Part shown: positions 17,901 through 25,790 of the stretch, piece by piece
How the letters are laid out: every line of letters starts with the position of its first letter
Numbering within the stretch: the first letter of the stretch is position 1
Origin: Microbacterium galbinum
GTDB lineage: Bacteria > Actinomycetota > Actinomycetes > Actinomycetales > Microbacteriaceae
Direction of reading: 5' to 3'
Length of the DNA stretch: 64,000 nt
Assembly: GCF_023101185.1 (NCBI RefSeq)
Contig: NZ_CP078077.1
Span: 1,827,630 to 1,891,629 of the forward strand
Program-made: the position numbers and the translations under genes
The notes under the pieces: generated by a model
The model's input: the letters and a program-made list of their open reading frames with translations, nothing else
Databases searched by the model: none
What the model was told of the DNA's origin: nothing

Positions 17901-20850
17901 CGGCGTGCTCGACGCCGACATCGACGATGCGGCCCCGGTGACCTTCAGCGACTACGTGCGGGTCGAGGCCGGGTCGTCGACCCCGATCGTGCTCGACCCC
18001 CGGGCGAACGATCTCGACCCGGCGCAGGGGGACCTCGAGATCACCGAACTGGTGCCCAACGCTCCGCCGGTCGCCGGCAACCCGCTCTACGAGCGGCTGA
18101 AGTCGCTGATCGACCCCGACACGTCGCTCGAAGACGGACGCGTCGTGCTGCGCGCGGGCGACGTGGCGGGCACGAACTCCTACTTCTACACGGTGACGTC
18201 GAGCCGCACGCAGAGCACCGCGCAGGGCCTCATCGTCGTCTCGGTGACCGATGGCGCCGTGACCGACCAGCCCACCGTCGCCGACACGGTGCTCACCGCG
18301 CGCGACCGCGACGATCTCGCCGACCGCGGCATCGACGTCGTCACCGACCGGGTCAGCTGGCCGTCGGGCGACGCGAGCTCGCTGAAGCTCAGCCTCTGGG
18401 GTGACCAGCCCGGCTTCTCGGTGCAGGGCGACCGCATCGTCGGCGCGGCCCCGGCCGAGGGCACCCTCGTGCCGTTCCAGCTCACGGGCACTGCCGCGGG
18501 CGGACGCGACGTCGTCGCCTACGGGTTCCTGCACATCCCCGCGTTCAACGACATGCAGGTGCAGATCACGCCGGGCGCGACCCCGGTCGTGGTCGACGAA
18601 GACGCCGAGGCGACGTTCACCGTGGCCGACTACCTCGACCTCGCGGCGAACGACGCGGTCGAGATCGGAACGGGCGAGTTCACCACGCAGCGCGCCGCCG
18701 CGGTCTGCCTCCCCGCAGGCGGGGGAGAGGCGACCTATCGCGCCGGCCGCGAATCGCCGTGGTCCGACACGTGCCTCGTGCCGGTGCGGCTCCAGGGCCA
18801 GGAGCGCTGGTCGTACATCGACGTGCCCATCAGCATCCGTCCTGCCGAGCCGCAACTGCTGCTCTCGTCGATCGCCCACACCGTCGCGCCGGGCGCGAGC
18901 GCGGACTTCGACCTCTACGCGAACATGGCGAGCTGGGAGGGCGGCCGCGAGGGCGACGCCCGTTCGCTCGACTTCCGCACCGTCTACAGCGGCGCCTCGT
19001 TCACGGTCACGCAGAACGGCCCGACGCTCACCGTCGAGGCGCACGCCGACGCGCGGCCCGGCACCGCCGAGGCCGTCGAGGTGACCGTCTCGCAGTACGG
19101 CGAGGCCGCGGCATCCGTGCGCCTGGTCGTCGGGGCGGCGCCGCCGGATGCTCCGCGCGGGGCGACCTTCACGAAGCAGTGCGTCGTGACCAGCCCCAGT
19201 TGCTCGATCGACGTCGTCGACATCGCCGGCGAGTACGACCCGTTCGCGGGCAAGCAGGGCTCCGGCTTGAAGCTGGTGTCGCTCGGCTCCGGCGCCCGGT
19301 GCGACGTCGCGACGCTCGCCGCGTCCGGCGAGCGCGCGATCACCGCGAGCTGGCCCGGCGGCGGGCAGGCTCCCGGCGGGCAGTGCGTGGTGCCGTTCGT
19401 GGTGGCGGATGCTCAGGGCCGCACCGGCACGGGCACCCTCACCCTCGATCTGCAGGGCTACCCGCAGGCGCCGGCGAGTGTCACGACCGTCGGGTACACG
19501 CGCTCGACCGTCGTGCTCGAGGTGCCGCTCGGTGAGGCCGGACGCGCGCACCCCTCGGTGACCGGCGTGACGATCCAGCAGGACGGCGCGGCCGCGAACG
19601 CCTCGTGCGGGCCGGCCGGTGGCGGCCTGTACCGCTGCACGGTGAACGGCCTGGTCAACGGCGAACCGCACGCGTTCACGGCATCCGCGGTCAACTCCGT
19701 CGGCGCATCCGCCCCGACCTCTGCGCACACGAGCTGGGCGTACGCGGCGCCGACGGTGTCGAACGCGACGGCGGCGCCGGTGTATCGCCAGGGGGTCACC
19801 GACCGGGGCCGCGGCGTCGTCTCGCTCTCAATTGATGCGCCCGATGACGCGCGCGCCTTCCGCGTCGTGGAGACAGGTCAGGTCATCGAACGTGCGGGTG
19901 GCACCACGACGGTCGACGTCGCGCTCGAACCAGGTCCTCGGACGCTCACCGTCGTGCCGGTCAGCCAGTTCCAGCCGCCCACCGGCGACGCGGGCAACGA
20001 GGGAGGCGCGTTCAGCACGCAGGTGACGGTGGCGGGAACTGTGTTCTTCGATCCGTCCAATACGCAAGCGTCGGCGACCTCGAACACATCGGTCAGTGTC
20101 ACCAACGTCGGCGCGCAGCCGAACGGCAGCGCGCAGGCCGTCGAGGTCGCCTATGTTGCCTGGCGAGGGGGGAACGCGCCGACCTGCGAGATGCGCCCCG
20201 ACGGGCGGTTGCGAGTGTCCGGCGGAGAGGTGCAGTCGACGTCTCCGCAACTCACGGGGCTTGCACAGTACTCGACCTACTTCGTCAAGGCCTGCGCCTC
20301 GAACGGATTCGGCGCCGCCGAGTCGTCGACCGCGACGGTCGTGACGTTCACGTTCGTCGACGGCCCCGGGGGAAACACGTCCTACACCGTGTCCACGACG
20401 CCGACGCAGACCGGTCAGCGCTCCTATTCCTACGGTCTGCAGTCGGCGCCGTCGATCACCGTTCAGGACAATTTCGCCCCGCAGTACAACCTCTACGGTT
20501 CGTGGCAGAGCAGTTTCTCGTTGAGTGCCGACGCCGCGCCGTCGAATCCGTCTGCACGTTCCTGCCACGTGAATCTCGGCGCGATCTGTTCGGGCGCGGT
20601 GGGCCTGTCCGCTGCCACCGCGCCGACGATCGTCGATGTGTGGTTCGGTGAGTGCGTGCCCGAGAACACCGGCGACGTCGTCAACGTCTCCAGCGCCGCG
20701 CGCGGCTCCTACAACCTCAGCGACCCCGTGCCCGTCGACCCGGCCGTGCCGGACGGCCCTGCCACCGTCACGCTTTCTTGGTTCGGTGCGTACTCGGACC
20801 TCGCCCCGATCACGCAAGAGATCCCCGCTGCCTGCACCCCGACCCCCTGA
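14902..20850 (+). CDS. Giant membrane-anchored Ig-like/fibronectin III-like protein (copy 1)
   Basis: The 1982-residue protein has a cytoplasmic basic start, one membrane helix (about residues 20-42) and a huge extracytoplasmic part. Residues about 50-400 look like a beta-propeller-like domain shared with the paralogue at 29021. From about residue 410 come repeated Ig-like (Big_9/cadherin-like) units, recognisable by PVAVDDSFGVRAG and ILPVLLNDHDP and recurring about every 90-100 residues. Weak Fn3-like domains follow. The end is a Cys-containing domain (CHVNLGAIC, ECVPEN, AACTPTP). ATG 14902 shares one base with the kinase stop (TGATG). It corresponds to the fn3 gene of the bifidobacterial pkb2 cluster. 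A role as a cell-surface sensor, adhesin or envelope scaffold of the secretion locus is inference. Codon use relaxes after about 19828, suggesting a different history for the C-terminus. Confidence 0.88.
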   Translation: MAIGDRDRTATKPRSRGRVIAAISGVAALAVVVTLAVTAQGYQSQEVPRLESAVWVMRDSGQYARVNTDLAEIDTVRNVDDPEAVWQSGSSAVLYAQGNRQRWDLDPASPGDLIADAGEEGIPLASEPTPAGTREIVSAGPYVAYRTDTGQVSVTTLEAGAGTALVDPFAAVEVEEGEDPPSYTADAIGLSPEGVLALYSAEEGAVRRFDIDEHRFLGDGAEVSDAPEGGDGLELTVVGDRWAMLQSAEGRLWASGADAPITIDVAEGARLQAGAASGDDVVVADSDGLVSVALASGDSERIAEASGVPARPVVVGTTTYAAWLDTGSGTLWAGGETTSLSVPEDALESATIEPVFQGNGDRVVLSEIGTGLLWTAPDGVLIPLEQWAIDDDTEQQEGTIIVEDVAEQMPPVAVDDSFGVRAGEQVILPVLLNDHDPNKKDVLTIDPESVSAGLGDDGFGRLSLVSDGQSLVVDVTATSGQASFTYAVTDGAAVSPPATVTLTVVDPEVNSAPVWCGVDACQQEWPTPQLLPGGSTVVSALSGWVDPEGDPFVLVDAYETDSAAPVMVVPMADGRVAIRHTDPNASDAVIPVTVVVEDVHGARAEKNLDVQVTGSPALLASPVALTARVGEPQSIRISDHLSGGSGSYRLVDAVQTAATAAGLEVAPNLASGDVELTVAEPGQYVVTYTAQDATTQAEQSAVIRITAVDGAAPLAMAPLTAFVREGEDTTVDVLSAVQNTTGRVLMLSGAVSSSPQLSVRVVNNESIRVNGTTDDGEPGVIGRARVTVADGSGAAVEGTVTVFLTPPSTVTRPIVFPDAITVRAGSLTRINVTANDVAPRGEPLVVQPEVTGSGEAGELVFADGNALRYLAPSTPGTYRLTYSVSLERNPSLSDDGAVTVTVVPPGTNRAPTPTTLTGRVLSGQTVSLSVPATGMDSDGDRVVLAGIDQPGKGAGTATISARGDAIVYRAPAAGVDGGQATFRYTVRDPQGETGTGLVRIGVLDADIDDAAPVTFSDYVRVEAGSSTPIVLDPRANDLDPAQGDLEITELVPNAPPVAGNPLYERLKSLIDPDTSLEDGRVVLRAGDVAGTNSYFYTVTSSRTQSTAQGLIVVSVTDGAVTDQPTVADTVLTARDRDDLADRGIDVVTDRVSWPSGDASSLKLSLWGDQPGFSVQGDRIVGAAPAEGTLVPFQLTGTAAGGRDVVAYGFLHIPAFNDMQVQITPGATPVVVDEDAEATFTVADYLDLAANDAVEIGTGEFTTQRAAAVCLPAGGGEATYRAGRESPWSDTCLVPVRLQGQERWSYIDVPISIRPAEPQLLLSSIAHTVAPGASADFDLYANMASWEGGREGDARSLDFRTVYSGASFTVTQNGPTLTVEAHADARPGTAEAVEVTVSQYGEAAASVRLVVGAAPPDAPRGATFTKQCVVTSPSCSIDVVDIAGEYDPFAGKQGSGLKLVSLGSGARCDVATLAASGERAITASWPGGGQAPGGQCVVPFVVADAQGRTGTGTLTLDLQGYPQAPASVTTVGYTRSTVVLEVPLGEAGRAHPSVTGVTIQQDGAAANASCGPAGGGLYRCTVNGLVNGEPHAFTASAVNSVGASAPTSAHTSWAYAAPTVSNATAAPVYRQGVTDRGRGVVSLSIDAPDDARAFRVVETGQVIERAGGTTTVDVALEPGPRTLTVVPVSQFQPPTGDAGNEGGAFSTQVTVAGTVFFDPSNTQASATSNTSVSVTNVGAQPNGSAQAVEVAYVAWRGGNAPTCEMRPDGRLRVSGGEVQSTSPQLTGLAQYSTYFVKACASNGFGAAESSTATVVTFTFVDGPGGNTSYTVSTTPTQTGQRSYSYGLQSAPSITVQDNFAPQYNLYGSWQSSFSLSADAAPSNPSARSCHVNLGAICSGAVGLSAATAPTIVDVWFGECVPENTGDVVNVSSAARGSYNLSDPVPVDPAVPDGPATVTLSWFGAYSDLAPITQEIPAACTPTP

Positions 20851-20874
20851 CCCGTCCGAGACCATCGAGAAGAA

Positions 20875-20880
20875 TACTGT
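20875..20880 (+). promoter_or_regulatory. -10 element of a probable leaderless internal promoter
   Basis: TACTGT lies 7 nt upstream of ATG 20888, in the 37-nt gap between the giant Ig/Fn3 gene and moxR copy 1, which otherwise has no ribosome binding site. It suggests the moxR operon can be transcribed independently. Confidence 0.4.
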
Positions 20881-20887
20881 TGCTCCT

Positions 20888-21877
20888 ATGCCTGCTTCCT
20901 CCGCTGCACCCGTGACCATCGCCCCCGAACAGGCCGCCTGGTTCGCCGAGACGTTCTCGATCCTCACCGGCAACGTCGAGCAGGTCGTGCTCGGCAAGCG
21001 CCACATCGTCGAGCTGGTGCTCGCGGCGGGCATCAGCGGGGGGCACGTGCTGCTCGAGGACTACCCGGGCACCGGCAAGACCGCGCTCGCCCGGGCCATC
21101 GGCCAGACCATCTCGGGCACGAGCACGCGCATCCAGTTCACCCCCGACCTGCTCCCCGGCGACGTCACGGGCATCACCGTGTACGACCAGAAGGAGGGCA
21201 CATTCGAGTTCCACGCGGGTCCGGTGTTCGCGAACATCGTGCTCGCCGACGAGATCAACCGGGCGAGCCCGAAGACGCAGTCCGCGCTGCTCGAGGTCAT
21301 GGAGGAGGGCACCGTCACGGTCGACGGCGTCACCCGCCCGGTCGGCTCGCCGTTCCTCGTGATGGCGACGCAGAACCCCATCGAGCAGGGCGGTACCTAC
21401 CGTCTGCCCGAGGCGCAGCTCGACCGCTTCATGATCAAGACCTCGATCGGCTACCCCGACGACGCGGCGACCATGCGCATCCTGCAGGGTGCGGCGCAGC
21501 CGACCCGCGTGCTCGACGGCATCGTCGGCACCGACACCATCCTGACGATGACCGAGATGGCGCGCGGCGTGTACGTGAACCCGCTCGTCTCGGACTACAT
21601 CATGCGCATCGTCGACGCCACGCGCCGGGCATCCGAGGTGCGTCTGGGGGCCAGCGTGCGCGGCGCGATCGCGCTGTCGCGGCTCGTGATGACCTGGGCG
21701 GCGAAGAACGGTCGCACCTACGCCACCCCCGACGACGTGCGCGAGCTCGCCGTCGTCGCTCTGGCGCACCGACTCGTGCTCGAGCCCGAGGCCGAGTTCG
21801 ACGGGGTGACCGCGGTGGCCGTGGTCGGCCAGATCCTGCTCGACGTCGAACCCCCGCGCGAGAACGGCACTGCGTGA
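20888..21877 (+). CDS. MoxR family AAA+ ATPase (copy 1)
   Basis: A 329-residue cytoplasmic AAA+ ATPase of the MoxR class, thought to act as a chaperone that matures partner complexes together with DUF58/VWA proteins. Walker A is EDYPGTGKTALAR, Walker B is IVLADEINRASPKTQSALLE, and sensor 1 is ATQNPIEQGGTYRLPEAQLD. The C-terminal lid carries the sensor 2 arginine region (RLGASVRGAIALSR). Every ATPase residue is present. No Shine-Dalgarno sequence precedes ATG 20888, but a -10 element does. The stop overlaps the DUF58 start (GTGA). The moxR-DUF58-transglutaminase order is the classic arrangement. A paralogue is at 35169. Confidence 0.95.
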   Translation: MPASSAAPVTIAPEQAAWFAETFSILTGNVEQVVLGKRHIVELVLAAGISGGHVLLEDYPGTGKTALARAIGQTISGTSTRIQFTPDLLPGDVTGITVYDQKEGTFEFHAGPVFANIVLADEINRASPKTQSALLEVMEEGTVTVDGVTRPVGSPFLVMATQNPIEQGGTYRLPEAQLDRFMIKTSIGYPDDAATMRILQGAAQPTRVLDGIVGTDTILTMTEMARGVYVNPLVSDYIMRIVDATRRASEVRLGASVRGAIALSRLVMTWAAKNGRTYATPDDVRELAVVALAHRLVLEPEAEFDGVTAVAVVGQILLDVEPPRENGTA

Positions 21878-23244
21878 GCTTCAACACCGAATCGCGCCTG
21901 ACCCGCACCACCGCCGGCACGTCGACCTCGACGCGCACGGCGACGGTGACGCGGTACTCGCGTACGCGCCGCGGCCCCGTGCGGGGAGCGGTGTTCGGCA
22001 TGCGCCGAGCGGCTCGCACCGTGACGCGCGCCGGTCGCCGCACGGCCGGCTGGGTGCGCGAGACGGTGACGGCTGCGGGGATGCTCGTGGCCGCGGCCCT
22101 GGTGCTCGGCGTCGTCGCGGGGCTGCTCTTCGGCTGGGTCGAGGCGTGGGCCGTGGCCGCGATCGCGCTGGTGCTCCTGATCGTGTGCGTGCCCTTCGTG
22201 CTGGGCGCGCACGACTACCGCATCCACCTCGCTCTCGACCGTGATCGTGTGGTCGCGGGGGCTGAGATCGGCGCGACGCTCGACGTGCGCAACAACGGCA
22301 CCCGCCTGTCTCTGCCCGGCGTGGTCGACGTCCCGGTCGGTGAGGGCCTGGTCGAGGCGCACGTGCCGCTGCTGCGCCCCGACGGACACCACCGCGAAGA
22401 GCTCACGATCGCGGCGCACCGTCGCGGCGTGATCGACGTCGGGCCGATGACGATCACGCGTGGCGACCCGATCGGCATCCTCCGCCGTGAGATGCGCTGG
22501 CCCGAGGTGCAGCGCATCCACGTGCACCCGGTCACCGTGCGCATCCCGAGCACCAGTGCGGGGCTCATCCGCGACCTCGACGGCACCCCCAGCACGACGC
22601 TCGTCGACGCCGACCTGTCGTTCCACGCCGTGCGCGAATACGTCGTGGGCGACTCGCAGCGCCACGTGCACTGGAAGTCGACGGCCAAGACCGGCACGCT
22701 CATGGTGCGGCAGTACGAGGAGTCCCGGCACGCCCGCATCGCGATCATCCTCGACCTCGACGCCGAGTCGTACGACAGCGACGACGAGTTCGAGAACACG
22801 GTGAGCGCCGCGGCATCCCTCGCGCTGCAGGGTGTGCGCGACGGCCGCGACGTGCTGTTCTCGGTGAGCAACGAGATCCCCGAGCACAGTCGCACCGAGG
22901 TGCTGTCGATCCGCACCCTTCCGACCGTCACCCCGAAGGCGATGCTCGACGCGACCTCGACCCTCGACGCGTCCGACCGGGTCATGTGCCTCGAGGCCGT
23001 GGCAGCGCTGACGGTGCAGTCGTACCCCGACCTCTCGATCGGCTTCCTGCTCACCGGATCGCGCACACCGCTCGAGCGACTGCGGCACGCCGCGGTGAAG
23101 CTGCCCGCCCAGGTCGACGCCGTCGCCGTGCGCAGCGAGCTCGGCGAGCAGCCCACGATGCGCACCGCCCGCGAGCTGTCGGTCATGACTCTCGGAGCGC
23201 TCGGCGATCTGCCGCAGATGCTGGCCCGAGGAGCGCTCCGATGA
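21874..23244 (+). CDS. DUF58 domain membrane protein (copy 1)
   Basis: A 456-residue MoxR partner protein. The first 65 residues are Arg/Thr-rich and basic. Two membrane helices follow (about 68-88 and 92-112). The soluble part contains the DUF58 signature YVVGDSQRHVHWKSTAKTG and VRQYEE, and ends in a VWA-like alpha/beta region. It starts at GTG 21874, overlapping the moxR stop by 4 nt, and overlaps the next gene in ATGA, so the three are translationally coupled. DUF58 proteins are thought to bind the MoxR ATPase; the enzymatic role, if any, is unknown. The basic N-terminal extension is absent from the paralogue at 36140, which is otherwise similar. Confidence 0.92.
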   Translation: MSFNTESRLTRTTAGTSTSTRTATVTRYSRTRRGPVRGAVFGMRRAARTVTRAGRRTAGWVRETVTAAGMLVAAALVLGVVAGLLFGWVEAWAVAAIALVLLIVCVPFVLGAHDYRIHLALDRDRVVAGAEIGATLDVRNNGTRLSLPGVVDVPVGEGLVEAHVPLLRPDGHHREELTIAAHRRGVIDVGPMTITRGDPIGILRREMRWPEVQRIHVHPVTVRIPSTSAGLIRDLDGTPSTTLVDADLSFHAVREYVVGDSQRHVHWKSTAKTGTLMVRQYEESRHARIAIILDLDAESYDSDDEFENTVSAAASLALQGVRDGRDVLFSVSNEIPEHSRTEVLSIRTLPTVTPKAMLDATSTLDASDRVMCLEAVAALTVQSYPDLSIGFLLTGSRTPLERLRHAAVKLPAQVDAVAVRSELGEQPTMRTARELSVMTLGALGDLPQMLARGALR

Positions 23245-25790
23245 GCGGCACGCGCACGCCTCTCCGGGGTGCGAACGGCCCCGCGCTCCGGTTCTCGGCC
23301 CTCACGTTCTGGGCGCTCGGTTTCGTGGCGGTCGGCATCGCGCTCGCGACGGCCGCCGCCTGGCCGGTGTACGAGTCGCCGCGCGCACTCGTCGTCGGTG
23401 TCGCCGGCGGCCTGCTCGGGATGGGGGTGGCGGTCCTCGCGCGGATGCTGCGCTGGGGCGCTCTGCTCGCCGCGCTCGCGGCCGTGGCGACGTACCTGAT
23501 CGTCGCCGTCCCCCTGGCGGTCCCCTCGGCGCTGTCGTCGGTGCCCGCGTTCCTCGGCGGCCTGCGCGACGCCGTGTTCGGCGTCGTGCTGGGCTGGAAG
23601 CAGATGCTGACCCTGGCCCCGCCGCTCGGCGAGTACCAGGCGGTGCTCATCCCGTTCCTCGTCGTGATGCTGTTCGGCGGATTCCTCGCGACCTTCCTCG
23701 CCCTCCATCCCGGGCGTCGTGCCCTGGCGGCGGTCCCGGTCGTCGCCGCGATGAGCGTCTTCGGGGTGGCCTTCGGGTTGAGCGCGACGAGTTCGCCGGT
23801 CGTCGTCTTCGGCATCGAGGTGCCCGCTCCGCGCGAGTGGCTCATCGGGGTGGGGGTGTTCGCCGCCGCCCTGGTCTGGGTGATCGGCCGGGCGCGCATC
23901 GAGCGGGCGCAGGCGCTGCGCATCGTCGCGGCGACCGGCGTCTCGCGCCGGGCGGCGCCGGTGTGGCTCAGCATCCGCCGGCACCTGCTCGCGGGCGCGC
24001 TCGTGGTCGTCGCGCTCGTCGCCGGCGTCGCGGCGGCCCCCGTCGCCGCCGGTTGGACCGACCGGTCGGTGCTGCGCGACGAGGTCGAACCGATGATCGT
24101 CGTGCAGCAGCAGACGAGCCCGCTCGGCTCCTACCGCGCGTGGTTCGCGGGCGATCGCCTCGACGAGACCGTGTTCGGCGTGCAGGGCGACCCCGGAGCC
24201 GTCGATCGCGTCCGTCTCGTGACGCTCGACGCATACGACGGCAACGACTTCCACATCGCCGAGGACGACCGCTTCAGCCGGCTCCCGCGCACGGCCGGCC
24301 CGGGCGAGGGTCGCATCGCGCTCGACATCACGGTGGGGGATGCCTACCGCGGCATCTGGGTTCCGACCCCCGCCGGACTCGCCGAGGCGCCGGCGTTCGC
24401 CGGATCACGGGCGGATGCTCTCGCCGACGGGTTCCACATCGACGCCGACGGCGACACGGCCATCACGATCGCGGATGCTCCGGGCGGGGGGAGCGGACTG
24501 GTTCCGGGCGACCGGTACTCGGTGCTCGTCGACCCTCCGGCCACCGGCGACGGAATCGCGTCGCTGCAGGGCGGCGACTCGACGCTCGACGCCGACGCGT
24601 TCCCCGCGCTGGTCGAGTGGGCCGAGATGCAGGAGCAGCCGCGCACCGGCGCCGGCTACGTCGAACTGATCGACCGACTGCGCTCGCGCGGCTACCTCAG
24701 CCACGCGGTGCTCGACGACGCCGCGTCGGCCGGGTGGATCGCCGCGCTCGACGGGGCGGAGGGCTACGGCTTCGCCTCGAGCTACGCCGGTCACTCGGCG
24801 GCGCGCATCGAAGAGGTCTTCACCGCGATGGTCGAGCAGGAGCGGCGGGCCGGGTCGGATGCCGCGCCCGAGCTGCTCGTGTCGGCGATCGGAGACGACG
24901 AGCAGTTCTCGACGGCCGCCGCGCTGCTCGCCGAGCACTGGGGTCTCGAGTCGCGGGTGGTCATCGGTGCGCGTCTCGCGGGCGCCGAGGAGGTGCCCGG
25001 CATCCCGGCCTGCACCGAGGTCTGCACGGGCGCGAGCATGAGCGCCTGGGTCGAGGTGCGGTCCACCGGTGGCGAATGGATGCCGATCGACGTCACGCCG
25101 CAGTACGCGATGCTGCCGAGTGCGATCACCGAGGGCGAGCAGCTGCCCGAGCATCCGACCGTTCCGGAGCAGCCGCGCTCGGAGGCGCTCGATCCGCCGC
25201 AGGCGCAGAGCGACTCGAACGACGACGCTCCGCCGCTGGAGGCCCCCGAATCGGAGTTCCTGGCCGTTCTGCTGCCGATCCTGCGCGCCGTCGGTCTCGG
25301 TGTCCTCGCGCTCGTGCTCCTGACGCTTCCCCTGCTGGTGCTGTTGATCGCGAAGGGCCGCCGGGCACGCGCACGGCGCGACGCCGGTGATCCCGAGGTG
25401 CGGCTCGCGGGCGCCTGGGAAGAGCTCGTCGACCTGTACACCGATCACGACGTCGCCCTGCAGACCCAGGGCACGCGCGTGCAGCGCGCCCGATCGACGG
25501 ATCGCTCGGCCGCCGTGCGACCGGCGGTGCTCGTCGACCGCGGCATCTTCGCGGGGCATCCGCCCACCGATGCGGATGCCGCCGCCGCCTGGCAGATCGT
25601 CGACGACGAACGAGCCGCGCTGTCGACGGCCGACAGCCGGTGGCGGCGGCTGGTCGCGCGGGTGCGCCTCACCTCGTTGCTGAGCCGGGCGAGGCCGACG
25701 AGCGGTCCTCGTTTCGCGGGTCGCCGTCCGGTGATCGGTACGCTCGCAGTAGCCGGTTCGCCCCACGACCGGCAGAAGGAGACCCCATGA
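23241..25790 (+). CDS. Transglutaminase-like (TgpA/DUF3488-type) membrane protein, catalytic Cys and His missing (copy 1)
   Basis: The 849-residue protein has about seven N-terminal membrane helices, a long extracytoplasmic part with the transglutaminase-like core, one helix at about 672-705 and a cytoplasmic tail. In active members the triad is Cys in G-x-C-E/D-Q-F-A, His in HAWVE and Asp in DPTP. Here the Cys position is Asp553 (IGDDEQFSTAAALLAEHWG), the His position is Ser601 (MSAWVEV) and only Asp617 (IDVTP) remains. The fold looks intact but catalysis through a thiol is not possible, so it is probably a pseudoenzyme with a binding or scaffolding role. The start ATG 23241 overlaps the DUF58 stop, and the end overlaps the next gene (ATGA). 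A paralogue at 37399 has a different pattern of loss. Confidence 0.9.
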   Translation: MSGTRTPLRGANGPALRFSALTFWALGFVAVGIALATAAAWPVYESPRALVVGVAGGLLGMGVAVLARMLRWGALLAALAAVATYLIVAVPLAVPSALSSVPAFLGGLRDAVFGVVLGWKQMLTLAPPLGEYQAVLIPFLVVMLFGGFLATFLALHPGRRALAAVPVVAAMSVFGVAFGLSATSSPVVVFGIEVPAPREWLIGVGVFAAALVWVIGRARIERAQALRIVAATGVSRRAAPVWLSIRRHLLAGALVVVALVAGVAAAPVAAGWTDRSVLRDEVEPMIVVQQQTSPLGSYRAWFAGDRLDETVFGVQGDPGAVDRVRLVTLDAYDGNDFHIAEDDRFSRLPRTAGPGEGRIALDITVGDAYRGIWVPTPAGLAEAPAFAGSRADALADGFHIDADGDTAITIADAPGGGSGLVPGDRYSVLVDPPATGDGIASLQGGDSTLDADAFPALVEWAEMQEQPRTGAGYVELIDRLRSRGYLSHAVLDDAASAGWIAALDGAEGYGFASSYAGHSAARIEEVFTAMVEQERRAGSDAAPELLVSAIGDDEQFSTAAALLAEHWGLESRVVIGARLAGAEEVPGIPACTEVCTGASMSAWVEVRSTGGEWMPIDVTPQYAMLPSAITEGEQLPEHPTVPEQPRSEALDPPQAQSDSNDDAPPLEAPESEFLAVLLPILRAVGLGVLALVLLTLPLLVLLIAKGRRARARRDAGDPEVRLAGAWEELVDLYTDHDVALQTQGTRVQRARSTDRSAAVRPAVLVDRGIFAGHPPTDADAAAAWQIVDDERAALSTADSRWRRLVARVRLTSLLSRARPTSGPRFAGRRPVIGTLAVAGSPHDRQKETP

